A stretch of 64,000 nt of DNA from Gammaproteobacteria bacterium (lineage in GTDB: Bacteria > Pseudomonadota > Gammaproteobacteria > Eutrophobiales > Eutrophobiaceae): assembly GCA_028279365.1 (NCBI GenBank), contig JANQNX010000003.1, positions 62,001 to 126,000 on the forward strand, in the 5' to 3' direction. Positions 26,344 through 34,708 of this stretch are shown piece by piece (position 1 is the first letter of the stretch; each line of letters starts with the position of its first letter). The position numbers and the translations under genes are program-made. The notes beneath the pieces are model-generated. The model searched no databases. It worked only from the letters and a program-made list of their open reading frames with translations, and was not told the origin of the DNA.

Positions 26344-26847
26344 CTAAAACCCCCGCTTCATAATATTTCTGATCCTGGCTTTGACTGACGCTGCCTCATC
26401 TTTCATTGCCATTTCTAAAAACTGCTTCGTTTCTTCTTTGTACTCAGAATACTGACAAGAAAGCTCATAAAAGCCATTGTATATCCATGCCCTGACAAAT
26501 TTATTATCGTCAGTTAAGCAGTCTCTCAAAAAAGCCTCGACTTTTTTCTTTTGTGCTTTACCAACCGGCATATAGGGCATAGATTGAAGAATATGCAGCT
26601 TTGTTTCCCAATGTATGAGCTTAGGTAATAATTTATATATCAAGGCAATATCATTAGTTTCTAATGTAGAGCCAGATTCAAGATGTTTTTTTAATAACCA
26701 GCTAGCACCCTTTTGCAGTTCTTGCTGTTTTAACAAATCAATAAGTGTTGATATGAAGAAGCTTTTATCACTATAACGTTGATATATTCTCTCGATATCA
26801 GTCGATGACTTCCCATCCCAGTTTGCAATGTCATTTTCAATATTCAT
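26344..26847 (-). CDS. Hypothetical helical (HEAT-like) protein
   Basis: A 167-residue soluble all-helical protein with short repeated helix pairs in its second half (KVEAFLRDCLTDDNKFVRAWIYNGF, then QFLEMAMKDEAASVKARIRNIM). These resemble HEAT/armadillo repeats. No catalytic residues are apparent. It is monocistronic, and the AT-rich composition is like its neighbours to 31.5 kb. Confidence 0.65.
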   Translation of the reverse strand: MNIENDIANWDGKSSTDIERIYQRYSDKSFFISTLIDLLKQQELQKGASWLLKKHLESGSTLETNDIALIYKLLPKLIHWETKLHILQSMPYMPVGKAQKKKVEAFLRDCLTDDNKFVRAWIYNGFYELSCQYSEYKEETKQFLEMAMKDEAASVKARIRNIMKRGF

Positions 26848-26884
26848 ATTTTACCGATGCTTCAATTAAACTATCGTTAAACTA

Positions 26885-27451
26885 TTAGGTTTTACCAGTT
26901 AATTTATCTTGCGGTAGTTGACAAAATCCCTGGGCAGGCACATCAAGTGCACTGTTAAATTTACTCGATAGGTTTTGAAAGGCAATCAGTCCGGTTAATT
27001 CTACGACGCCATCATCATCAAAGTATTTTTTTAATCGCTCTACCAAGTCATCCGTCACCTGCTGATCCGAATAAGTCACTGCTTCGGTATACTCCAACAC
27101 TACTTTCTCCTTATCAGAAAAAAGATCGCTATGCTTCCAATCAGCAAGCTGTTCGACTTTATCCAATGAACCTGATCTTTTAGCCAATGTTGCCGAATTG
27201 ATATCGACACAAAACTGACACCAGTTAATCTGCGATACCCTTACCGTAACTAGTGAACGCAACTCAGGGCTTAACGGTGAGCTGTTTCTGTCCAACGCCC
27301 CATATAGCAACGCAACAGATGCGAATAGCTTAGGGACTCTTCCCCACACCATGCCCGGGATAAGTACCTCGCCATACTTTCTTTTTTGATTCCAAAAGAA
27401 TGGCCTTACTAGCCATGGATATTCGTTAACTTCTTTGGTTTTTACTCTCAT
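26885..27451 (-). CDS. Carboxymuconolactone decarboxylase/AhpD-family protein
   Basis: A 188-residue protein of the CMD/AhpD fold. The active-site CxxC is visible in QINWCQFCVDINSA (about residues 75-88), followed by the helix motif SDKEKVVLEYTEAVTYSDQQVTDD (split, about 115-140). Such proteins are peroxidase-like disulfide reductases; the physiological substrate is unknown. Start ATG 27451; neighbours on both sides are separate small genes on the same strand. Confidence 0.85.
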   Translation of the reverse strand: MRVKTKEVNEYPWLVRPFFWNQKRKYGEVLIPGMVWGRVPKLFASVALLYGALDRNSSPLSPELRSLVTVRVSQINWCQFCVDINSATLAKRSGSLDKVEQLADWKHSDLFSDKEKVVLEYTEAVTYSDQQVTDDLVERLKKYFDDDGVVELTGLIAFQNLSSKFNSALDVPAQGFCQLPQDKLTGKT

Positions 27452-27515
27452 TAGTTACACACCTAAAACGAAAATAGTCATCCGGAATAAAACAACACTC
27501 GACTGTATCCCCAGA

Positions 27516-28028
27516 TTAATTGAACAGATCAAACTCCAATCTTAGAAGATCTGCCTTTGCCTTTAAACCACCGGCATAACCGGTCAGTTTTCCGTTACTG
27601 CCAATAATGCGATGGCAAGGAATAATGATCGAAATCGCATTGGCTCCATTTGCACTGGCTACGGCTCTGACGGCATGCCGATTACCGATAGTCTCTGCCA
27701 GTTGCTGATAACTCGATGTTTCACCAAATGGAACTTTTAACAAACTGTTCCAAACCTTTTTCTGAAATGTTGAACCAACCATGAGCAATGGGATATCAAA
27801 TACTTTGCGTGTATGCTTAAAATACTCATCGAGTTGCCACCGTGTTTTCTGCAATACATCATCATCTGTTTCAACGAACTCGGCATTAAGACCTTTCTTG
27901 AGTCTCGCATCAATAGCATCCCGCTTATTTCTATAGCGCCAATCACATAAACAAAGTTGCTGATTATGACTGCCCAGCATCAATTCACCGTATGGCGTAT
28001 CGAAACACTGTATGTTTATATGAGCCAT
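27516..28028 (-). CDS. Methylated-DNA-protein-cysteine methyltransferase
   Basis: Suicide repair enzyme that transfers the methyl group from O6-methylguanine to its own cysteine. It has 170 residues, the Ogt/Ada-C size. The active site is IIPCHRIIG (about residues 137-145) and the Asn hinge region SANGANAIS; the helix-turn-helix part starts FQKKVWNSLLKVPFGETSSY (about 90-110). Start ATG 28028 (MAHINIQ) is preceded by AAGGATAAG; the longer in-frame start at 28058 would overlap the upstream gene. That gene, a membrane protein, ends 4 bp away. Confidence 0.93.
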   Translation of the reverse strand: MAHINIQCFDTPYGELMLGSHNQQLCLCDWRYRNKRDAIDARLKKGLNAEFVETDDDVLQKTRWQLDEYFKHTRKVFDIPLLMVGSTFQKKVWNSLLKVPFGETSSYQQLAETIGNRHAVRAVASANGANAISIIIPCHRIIGSNGKLTGYAGGLKAKADLLRLEFDLFN

Positions 28029-28032
28029 GGAC

Positions 28033-28434
28033 TTATCCTTTTTCCGTAGACACTTCATGTTGCTGCATTTTCCAGGCGATATAGGGGAATTGCACCCAGA
28101 ACGAAAAATAGAAAAACGTTAAATACCAGTAAGGCACAACAAACCCAATTCCCAAACCTTTATAAACGGCCAGCAATAGATAATCGTAGATAAAAAGTGG
28201 CAAGGTAAGATAAAACGCAAGCCAGCATGAATTGATAATATGCCGACCGTTACGCCAATATTTTTTCAGTGTGTATCGGGTAACAGGAAAGTACAGTGTA
28301 GTAACAACTGGCAAAATCACCAGCTTGGCCCAAAGCGGCCATTGCTGATAATACTCAGGCAGCCCAATCAGATAAAATAATAGCCAGGTGATAAAACTAT
28401 AAATAAGGAGCTGTAAATGCCTGGCGACGTCCAT
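28033..28434 (-). CDS. Hypothetical integral membrane protein
   Basis: A 133-residue protein with four membrane segments (about residues 8-26, 36-52, 68-90 and 98-120) and many aromatic residues. No family recognised. It ends 4 bp before the methyltransferase start, so it may be co-transcribed, although no functional link is known. Confidence 0.7.
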   Translation of the reverse strand: MDVARHLQLLIYSFITWLLFYLIGLPEYYQQWPLWAKLVILPVVTTLYFPVTRYTLKKYWRNGRHIINSCWLAFYLTLPLFIYDYLLLAVYKGLGIGFVVPYWYLTFFYFSFWVQFPYIAWKMQQHEVSTEKG

Positions 28435-28496
28435 ACCTGATAGACGGGTTATGCTTCATGCTCGGTTTCAGATTCAACCACTCTTACAAAAGTCGG

Positions 28497-29168
28497 TTAA
28501 GTATAACAAGCATCAACAACCGGGATCGAATTATAAAACGCATGCATTAACGATGCATTTTCTGCCGCTGCCTCGACAGCCTCTCCCCACGATTCATCGT
28601 CAACACACTCCATTGAGAGCGCCTGCATTAATTGTTCGGAATGTTTCACATCGACAACAGCATGGATATCGAAGAATTCCAGATTATCGTCAGTAACCAA
28701 ACGTTGTTTGCGCAGACCATCCGAGATCATTTTACATATATGACAAAACGTTTTTTCGAATATATACAGCACAGCCAAGCCTTTATGAATTGGCTCATTA
28801 AAGCATATGTGTTTGAGGTTCTCTAAATACAAGACCGACGATTGATCCTCTGAAGTTACCGTGTCTTTGTCTGACAAACCCAGACTCCTGACAAACCGGC
28901 TAAACAGCTCAACATGCGATTTGCTAATATCTAAATTGCCACATTCTTCATATAGATTTTCGACCAGAATAATTCTTACTTCTTCATTATCAGATTTTGA
29001 TATCAGAGCAGCTAATAACTGTTGAAAAATTTTAGCGATGGGATGGTAATGTTTAGCAAAGTAAGCGTATGCGTGTTTTTCTACCTTGCCTGAGGACATG
29101 ATGTTTAACGCTTCGATGTGACGAGGATCAGAATTGTCTGCGATTTTTTCTAGCGAATTAATACCCAT
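28497..29168 (-). CDS. Heme-oxygenase-like diiron oxidase (HDO/TenA-like fold)
   Basis: About 223 residues, helical, with the iron-ligand pattern of heme-oxygenase-like diiron proteins: ENLYEECGNLDISKSH (Glu, Glu and His, about residues 70-85) and FFDIHAVVDVKHSEQ (His, Asp and His, about 165-180). Members of this class include UndA, BesC, CADD and SznF, which cleave or oxidise amino-acid and fatty-acid substrates. The reaction here is unknown. I place the start at ATG 29168; the open frame reaches a GTG at 29231 within a palindromic sequence, which is less likely. The stop TAA is followed by a weak hairpin. Confidence 0.75.
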   Translation of the reverse strand: MGINSLEKIADNSDPRHIEALNIMSSGKVEKHAYAYFAKHYHPIAKIFQQLLAALISKSDNEEVRIILVENLYEECGNLDISKSHVELFSRFVRSLGLSDKDTVTSEDQSSVLYLENLKHICFNEPIHKGLAVLYIFEKTFCHICKMISDGLRKQRLVTDDNLEFFDIHAVVDVKHSEQLMQALSMECVDDESWGEAVEAAAENASLMHAFYNSIPVVDACYT

Positions 29169-29264
29169 ATTAGAACTACCAATTAATAAATCGATTGCTT
29201 TCAAGCACCATGGTTGGAGCGGGCTGGCCACGCCAGCACACTGCTGGAATGGCTAACTATATCA

Positions 29265-29678
29265 TCATTGCTCGTTTTCAAAATAAGCAAATACTTCAGT
29301 ACCGGTCATATTCTGAGTCTCATTTGAAAAGCTATAATAATCAGGTTTTTCATCAATGAAAATCTGGTGAGTAAAACTATAGTTTGATTGAGTCTCCAAT
29401 AGGCCGGCAGGCAAATGGTATTGATTATTAGCTATTAAATAATAAAAAAGATGCGTACCACAATCTGCACAAAAACCTCTCTCTGCCCATTCTGATGATT
29501 GATAGCGTTTTACTGCTGCCTCATCAGACACTTTCAATGAATCGCCACAATCCACGGCCAGCATAGGACCACCTGACCATGTCCTACACATGCTGCAGTG
29601 ACACGCAGCCATTTCCGTATTGGACAGCTCGACTTCCAGTTCAATTGCACCACAAAGACATTTCCCACTGGCTTTCAT
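29265..29678 (-). CDS. GFA-family (glutathione-dependent formaldehyde-activating enzyme-like) zinc protein
   Basis: A 137-residue CENP-V/GFA-family protein. The zinc ligands are visible in GKCLCGAIE (about residues 5-13), ACHCSMCRTW (about 29-38) and FCADCGTHLFYY (about 70-81). Despite the family name, most members are not proven to handle formaldehyde. The start ATG 29678 is fixed by GGAGG 8 nt upstream; an in-frame ATG at 29693 lies inside that signal. Confidence 0.88.
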   Translation of the reverse strand: MKASGKCLCGAIELEVELSNTEMAACHCSMCRTWSGGPMLAVDCGDSLKVSDEAAVKRYQSSEWAERGFCADCGTHLFYYLIANNQYHLPAGLLETQSNYSFTHQIFIDEKPDYYSFSNETQNMTGTEVFAYFENEQ

Positions 29679-29761
29679 GACGATTTCCTCCATCGATAAG
29701 GTTTGAATGGAAATATACTAGCACTTAGTCATTATACTAAGGTGTACTGCTTTACAACTCT

Positions 29762-30196
29762 CTATTTCTCGAGTGGCTGCTGAGATTGACGATACGACTT
29801 GAAAGTGATGATTAGTCCAATCATTAGCATCACTCCTTCCAATAACATAAACGTAGTAGCACTGATACTTTGAGATTGCTGTAAGTAAGAACTGGCAAAA
29901 AACATGCGCGATAGTCCAAGGACCATAAAGAACCAGCCTGAAAAAGTAATCAGCACTGACCAGTCTCGTTTACAGTGATTATGCGCACGAACGATAGCTA
30001 ATCCAGCAATAAACATAAGTGTGCCGGACAAATAGACAACCGGAGGAATTTGAGCATCATACAAGTTTGGCTGCACGAGTGGAAACTCGGCAACCAACAT
30101 TGCAATCATGGTAGGGCCAAGAATACCGCCAATTTTTTTGAGTTTTCTTTCATTTTTATTAAAAGCGCCAAAACTTGGTTTGAGCAATGCTTTCAA
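29762..30196 (-). CDS. Hypothetical four-TM membrane protein
   Basis: A 144-residue protein with four predicted membrane segments (about residues 24-42, 52-69, 80-98 and 112-132). The N-terminus is basic. No family identified; transporters or sensors cannot be inferred from what is visible. It is a single gene with about 80 bp of non-coding DNA after it. That DNA holds an imperfect stem (about 29718-29745) without a T-run. Confidence 0.65.
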   Translation of the reverse strand: MKALLKPSFGAFNKNERKLKKIGGILGPTMIAMLVAEFPLVQPNLYDAQIPPVVYLSGTLMFIAGLAIVRAHNHCKRDWSVLITFSGWFFMVLGLSRMFFASSYLQQSQSISATTFMLLEGVMLMIGLIITFKSYRQSQQPLEK

Positions 30197-30530
30197 ATTT
30201 GCGCATGCATGATTGTTTCGGTGTCACTAAATGCATAGATGAACACCATTGGTGCAAAATCCATAAAAGAGAAGTAGTAACAATGACATTTGACCAGAAA
30301 GTTTTCCTAGATAATTTTCACTTTCTACTTTAAATTCTTGAGCTTAAATCTATATAATCAATCGACACTGACCCCATTGATTTGTTACCTGTTTCACCTT
30401 GCCTAAAAGTAAAGGAACGGTACAACCCACTCGCTCTACATATACTAAGTTTTTACCACTTTTTCGCTTCATGACTTTGTGATGATCGAAAGTCTGAAGA
30501 GTTTCATTAACAATAATTTTCCTGATTACT
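30197..30530. other. Non-coding stretch with REP-tail-like sequence
   Basis: No gene is supported in this 334-bp gap. The segment near 30356-30392 reads, on the minus strand, ATCAATGGGGTCAGTGTCGA. This resembles the TGGGGTCAG-type tails that recur around REP-associated Y1 transposase genes in gammaproteobacteria. No transposase lies nearby. A 78-codon minus-strand ORF (30350-30586) crosses it but looks spurious. Confidence 0.3.
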
Positions 30531-31061
30531 TCAGTGGGTATGCTTATGTTCTCCGCTTCCATTTGAGTATCCTCGGAGGTTGTCATACATCACTACTTGA
30601 TGGTGGGACAGAATCTTTTTCATCTCCAAGTGAGCGTGTAAATGAGTCCCACGCAGCCTTGCTTTAGTTGCGCCAATTTTCAGAAGTAAAGAATCCAATT
30701 TTGAAGCCGATATTCGGCCTGAAGAAAAAAGTGTATCAAGTTCTCTCTCATATTCGACTAGTTGCTTTCCAAGAACAACTGCATTCTCGCGCATCTCTTC
30801 GAACACTTGATTGGTTTGTGCAATTTGCTGATCTGAAAGGTGCAACTGTTCTGCCAAATCAATAACATGTCGGGGACCCGGATACTGATTTAGTTCGGCG
30901 GTTTTCGCGAAGCCCATACCACTACCTTGCAACAAACCGTTAATTTTTCCAGGGCTTAATGATTTGATTTCATTTGTCTCTTCTCCAATATACGGAGATT
31001 GAGTAGAAGCAATTGCCGAGCTTGCTCCGATCAGTATCAAAGCGACATATATATATTTCAT
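30531..31061 (-). CDS. Periplasmic Spy/CpxP-like (LTxxQ-type) protein
   Basis: A 176-residue protein with a signal peptide (residues 1-18, ending IAS) and a helical mature domain. IDLAEQLHLSDQQIAQTNQVF (centre about residue 75-90) matches the L-x-LTxxQ motif of Spy/CpxP-like chaperones and heavy-metal sensors. The C-terminus is His-rich (GEHKHTH), which suits metal binding. ATG 31061 has TAGGAG 8 nt upstream. It lies immediately downstream of the attC site of the VOC cassette, so its own promoter would have been displaced by the cassette or lie within it. Confidence 0.75.
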   Translation of the reverse strand: MKYIYVALILIGASSAIASTQSPYIGEETNEIKSLSPGKINGLLQGSGMGFAKTAELNQYPGPRHVIDLAEQLHLSDQQIAQTNQVFEEMRENAVVLGKQLVEYERELDTLFSSGRISASKLDSLLLKIGATKARLRGTHLHAHLEMKKILSHHQVVMYDNLRGYSNGSGEHKHTH

Positions 31062-31077
31062 CTCGATTCTCCTAAGC

Positions 31078-31139
31078 GCTATAACGCCTTAAACAGAGGC
31101 GCGCACTTTTGCGCGTCCTGCTGGCTAAAGTTGTTATGC
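31078..31139 (-). repeat. attC site (integron recombination site)
   Basis: Sixty-two bases that fold as an attC. The coding-strand R'' box is GCATAAC (31139-31133) and the R' box is GTTATAGC (31085-31078). An inner 11-bp stem (31094-31104 with 31111-31123) leaves exactly two unpaired bases on the other strand, T116 and G120 (31116, 31120), and a 6-nt loop. An outer CTTA/TAAAG arm has one bulge. Size, arms, extrahelical bases and the GACGCGC block resemble aadA-type attC sites. The TAA stop of the VOC gene lies inside R''. Confidence 0.8.
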
Positions 31140-31530
31140 TTTTGTTGGTGATGACACATCACAGACTGTACCCTCTGGCGCTACCAGTAACATGCGTTTT
31201 TGACCATAAAATGTTATTTCAGGTGGCTGCTGTATATTACAACCTAGCTCTTTTGCTTTTTGGTATAAAGCATCAACCTCCTCAACCACGAAAGTTAAAT
31301 ATACCCCTGAGACGCTACCTTGAGCTTCAGCGGGTACAATTTCGTGCTGTTCTAAAATAATACCTAGTTCTAATTCTCTACCCTCAGAAATAAGATGGAC
31401 AAACCAATCACTGTCATAATCCACATTGAAAGAGAATAGTGACGTATAGAACTTTTTTGATTCTTCTAAATCTTTTGCACAGATATTAGTTAGTAGTCTT
31501 TTAATTTCCATAGCTTAACTCGAAGCATAA
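31085..31530 (-). mobile_element. Integron gene cassette carrying the VOC gene
   Basis: In a cassette, the first bases after the G^TT crossover come from the cassette's own R' box, so they should complement its R''. Here the minus strand reads G^TTATGC at 31531-31525, the exact complement of R'' GCATAAC at 31139-31133, while the genomic R' (GTTATAGC) differs after GTTAT as expected for host DNA. That gives a 446-bp cassette with the gene starting 20 bp inside and no ribosome-binding site of its own, which is typical. No intI gene or second clear attC is in the window, so this is a lone cassette or a secondary-site insertion. Confidence 0.7.
31134..31511 (-). CDS. VOC-family (glyoxalase/bleomycin-resistance-like) protein
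   Basis: A 125-residue single VOC module pair: the first half MEIKRLLTNICAKDLEESKKFYTSLF is typical (read as two pieces), the second includes YLTFVVEEVDALYQKAKELG (about 70-90) and ends LLVAPEGTVCDVSSP. Members are metal-dependent lyases, isomerases or antibiotic-binding proteins; this one cannot be assigned. It is the only gene of the 31085-31530 cassette and lacks a Shine-Dalgarno, so its translation probably depends on the leader ORF upstream. Confidence 0.87.
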   Translation of the reverse strand: MEIKRLLTNICAKDLEESKKFYTSLFSFNVDYDSDWFVHLISEGRELELGIILEQHEIVPAEAQGSVSGVYLTFVVEEVDALYQKAKELGCNIQQPPEITFYGQKRMLLVAPEGTVCDVSSPTKA

Positions 31531-31537
31531 CTATATT

Positions 31538-31588
31538 TTAATGGGCATATTTGTTAAATGTGCTTATATATGTGTCAGATTTGCACAT
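31538..31588 (-). CDS. 16-residue leader ORF upstream of the VOC cassette
   Basis: ATG 31588 follows AAGGAGG at 9 nt and runs 16 codons (starts MCKSDTY, ends KYAH) to TAA at 31540-31538. The ribosome-binding/start segment is the same as that of the TIR leader except for one base. The ORF ends 7 nt before the cassette boundary at 31531, so it belongs to the platform, not to the cassette. The role would parallel ORF-11 of attI1, which supplies ribosomes to cassette genes lacking their own site. Confidence 0.5.
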   Translation of the reverse strand: MCKSDTYISTFNKYAH

Positions 31589-31630
31589 AACAGAAAACCT
31601 CCTTGTCATAATTAGATATGATCAATATCG

Positions 31631-31670
31631 AGTATAGTCAGCCTAGATTAGATATGTCTACTTGAAACAT
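31631..31670 (-). promoter_or_regulatory. Promoter of the VOC platform
   Basis: Minus-strand -35 TAGACA (31660-31655), 18-nt spacer, -10 TATACT (31636-31631), 43 nt to the leader ATG. A partly symmetric element ATGTC-N7-AACAT (31654-31670) overlaps the -35. All distances equal those of the TIR promoter at 7010-7048. Confidence 0.6.
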
Positions 31671-31691
31671 AGCCATTACGAATGTGGGCAT

Positions 31692-31728
31692 AAAAAAACC
31701 GACCTGCAATTGCTCACAGGCCGGTTTT
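31692..31728 (-). terminator. Rho-independent terminator of groESL
   Basis: Stem of AAACCGGCCTG with CAGGTCGGTTT (one mismatch), loop of about 10 nt, then seven T on the minus strand (31698-31692). It lies 46 bp after the groEL stop. Confidence 0.88.
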
Positions 31729-31774
31729 AATTTCATCAATTCTTATTGGAATTGATCAGCACATGGGCAGATGA

Positions 31775-33430
<1,656 letters not shown>

Positions 33431-33482
33431 CTAAAAGAATACTTGACCTTAGTTCAATGAAATGAATTGTTGGAAAAATGAA

Positions 33483-33770
33483 TTACTCAACAACACCCAT
33501 GATGTCGTCTTCGCGAAGGACAAGATAATCCTCGCCGCTAACTTTCACTTCGGTACCGGAGTATTTTCCGAAAAGGACCGTATCGCCTTTTTTCAGATCC
33601 AGCGCTCTCAACTCGCCGTTATCCAGTAATTTACCGTTACCTACTGCAATGACTTCGCCTTCAACCGGCTTTTCCGTTGCAGAATCAGGAATGACGATAC
33701 CGCCTGCTGACGTTTTTTCTTCTTCCTTTCTCTTAACAATCACACGATCGTGTAGTGGTCGGATATTCAT
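33483..33770 (-). CDS. groES: Co-chaperonin GroES (10 kDa)
   Basis: A 95-residue lid of the GroEL chamber. It starts [18 protein letters not shown], with the mobile loop [19 protein letters not shown] (about residues 16-34) and [20 protein letters not shown] near the end. An AAGGAGGTTTG ribosome-binding site precedes ATG 33770. It is the first gene of groESL. Confidence 0.98.
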   Translation of the reverse strand: MNIRPLHDRVIVKRKEEEKTSAGGIVIPDSATEKPVEGEVIAVGNGKLLDNGELRALDLKKGDTVLFGKYSGTEVKVSGEDYLVLREDDIMGVVE

Positions 33771-33826
33771 TGAAGCAAACCTCCTTAATTCCTAACCTAT
33801 TGATTTATATAAAACTAACAAAAATG

Positions 33827-33853
33827 TTAGCACTCTGATTAAGTGAGTGCTAA
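33827..33853. promoter_or_regulatory. CIRCE operator (HrcA-binding inverted repeat)
   Basis: Exact consensus TTAGCACTC (33827-33835), 9-nt spacer, GAGTGCTAA (33845-33853), between the groES promoter and its start codon. In CIRCE-regulated operons HrcA represses groESL here; hrcA itself is outside the window. Confidence 0.97.
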
Positions 33854-33880
33854 ATATAGTCAAAAATTCAGGGCTGTCAA
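33853..33880 (-). promoter_or_regulatory. Sigma-70-type promoter of groESL
   Basis: Minus strand TTGACA (33880-33875), 16-nt spacer, TATATT (33858-33853). The CIRCE element begins at the end of the -10, so HrcA binding would block initiation. Confidence 0.8.
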
Positions 33881-33956
33881 CCCACAAGGGCCAATGATTT
33901 AAGAAATGAGCATACGATTAACGATGACCTAATCGGGTATCGCTAGCTTGAAGAAA

Positions 33957-34511
33957 CTAGATGGCCTGACCTTGTCTCAATATCTCTTCAATCAGCTTTC
34001 GTTCCTGCAATGCTTTGCTGTCGCCACCTTCAAATTGCATTAAGCCTGAAGTAAATGAGGTACCAAATGTATTCGCGAGATTAATCGTCTGCCCCAAACC
34101 TAGTAGAAATTCCTGCTCATTCAGCGAGGACAACGGATGAATGTAGGCACTCCACAAGATCTCCTTTGCAATCGCGTAGCGCGCATCCAGGGCACTATCA
34201 AAATTCGCCTGCATGATTCGATACAAATGGGTTTCATTCAGCTGCTTCGCAGACGCAACAGGAATGATAATCCGCAACCGATCAGACTTTTCATCAGTAA
34301 TGACCGAGATATTTCGCTCATTGAAGCTAAACTGCCAGTAACCTTTTCTTCCCTCAATCTCATCGCTAAAGCGACGGATAATGGCATCCAGCCTGTCGTT
34401 ATTCATTAATTCGGGGACTTTGTCAGTCTGTTCCTCCGTTTCCGCCAGTACAAAGGCAAAAACCAAAAGCAATAATAGTCCGAAACTGAATCGTCTTATT
34501 CTGTCAGGCAT
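33957..34511 (-). CDS. Hypothetical exported protein
   Basis: A 184-residue product with a signal peptide (residues 1-23, ending FVLA). The mature domain contains GYWQFSFNERNISVITDEKSD (about 58-78), ALDARYAIAKEILWSAYIHPLSSL and EFLLGLGQTINLANTFG. The layout resembles YbjN or type III chaperone-like folds, but I cannot confirm this. A short 3' extension ends KLIEEILRQGQAI. It is a single gene, divergent from cysN. Confidence 0.65.
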   Translation of the reverse strand: MPDRIRRFSFGLLLLLVFAFVLAETEEQTDKVPELMNNDRLDAIIRRFSDEIEGRKGYWQFSFNERNISVITDEKSDRLRIIIPVASAKQLNETHLYRIMQANFDSALDARYAIAKEILWSAYIHPLSSLNEQEFLLGLGQTINLANTFGTSFTSGLMQFEGGDSKALQERKLIEEILRQGQAI

Positions 34512-34632
34512 GGCTGCACTCCTTTTAACTCTAATCAGATGAATATCACTATCACAGACGACACTCTACTACGTGATAATGAAAAGATATCGATATTCAT
34601 GCATTTTCTCACCTAGCCCGTATGACTGTGTC

Positions 34633-34641
34633 TGCTATAAT
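34633..34641 (+). promoter_or_regulatory. Extended -10 promoter of the cysN-like gene
   Basis: TGCTATAAT at 34633-34641 is an extended -10; no good -35 is visible. Directly after it AATGCG pairs with CGCATT around a T-rich loop (about 34639-34667), so the 5' leader would carry a hairpin. Confidence 0.5.
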
Positions 34642-34708
34642 GCGTCGCTTTTTTTACGGCGCATTCGCCTTGATAGTTCGCTAAAACGCGAGGATTATTT
34701 TTAAACCC

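Noticed and set aside
28440-28500. Possible attC after the diiron oxidase gene (ACTTAAC with the stop codon)
   Set aside because: No matching right arm or extrahelical-base pattern, and no complementary 5' boundary near the gene start.
29229-29250. CCAGCA/TGCTGG palindrome upstream of the diiron oxidase gene as a terminator
   Set aside because: A perfect 6-bp stem, but no T-run on either strand; could be chance or a small repeat.
30350-30586. 78-codon minus-strand ORF after the Spy-like gene
   Set aside because: It overlaps the end of the Spy-like gene in another frame, has no ribosome-binding site and its C-terminus is encoded by a REP-like repeat.
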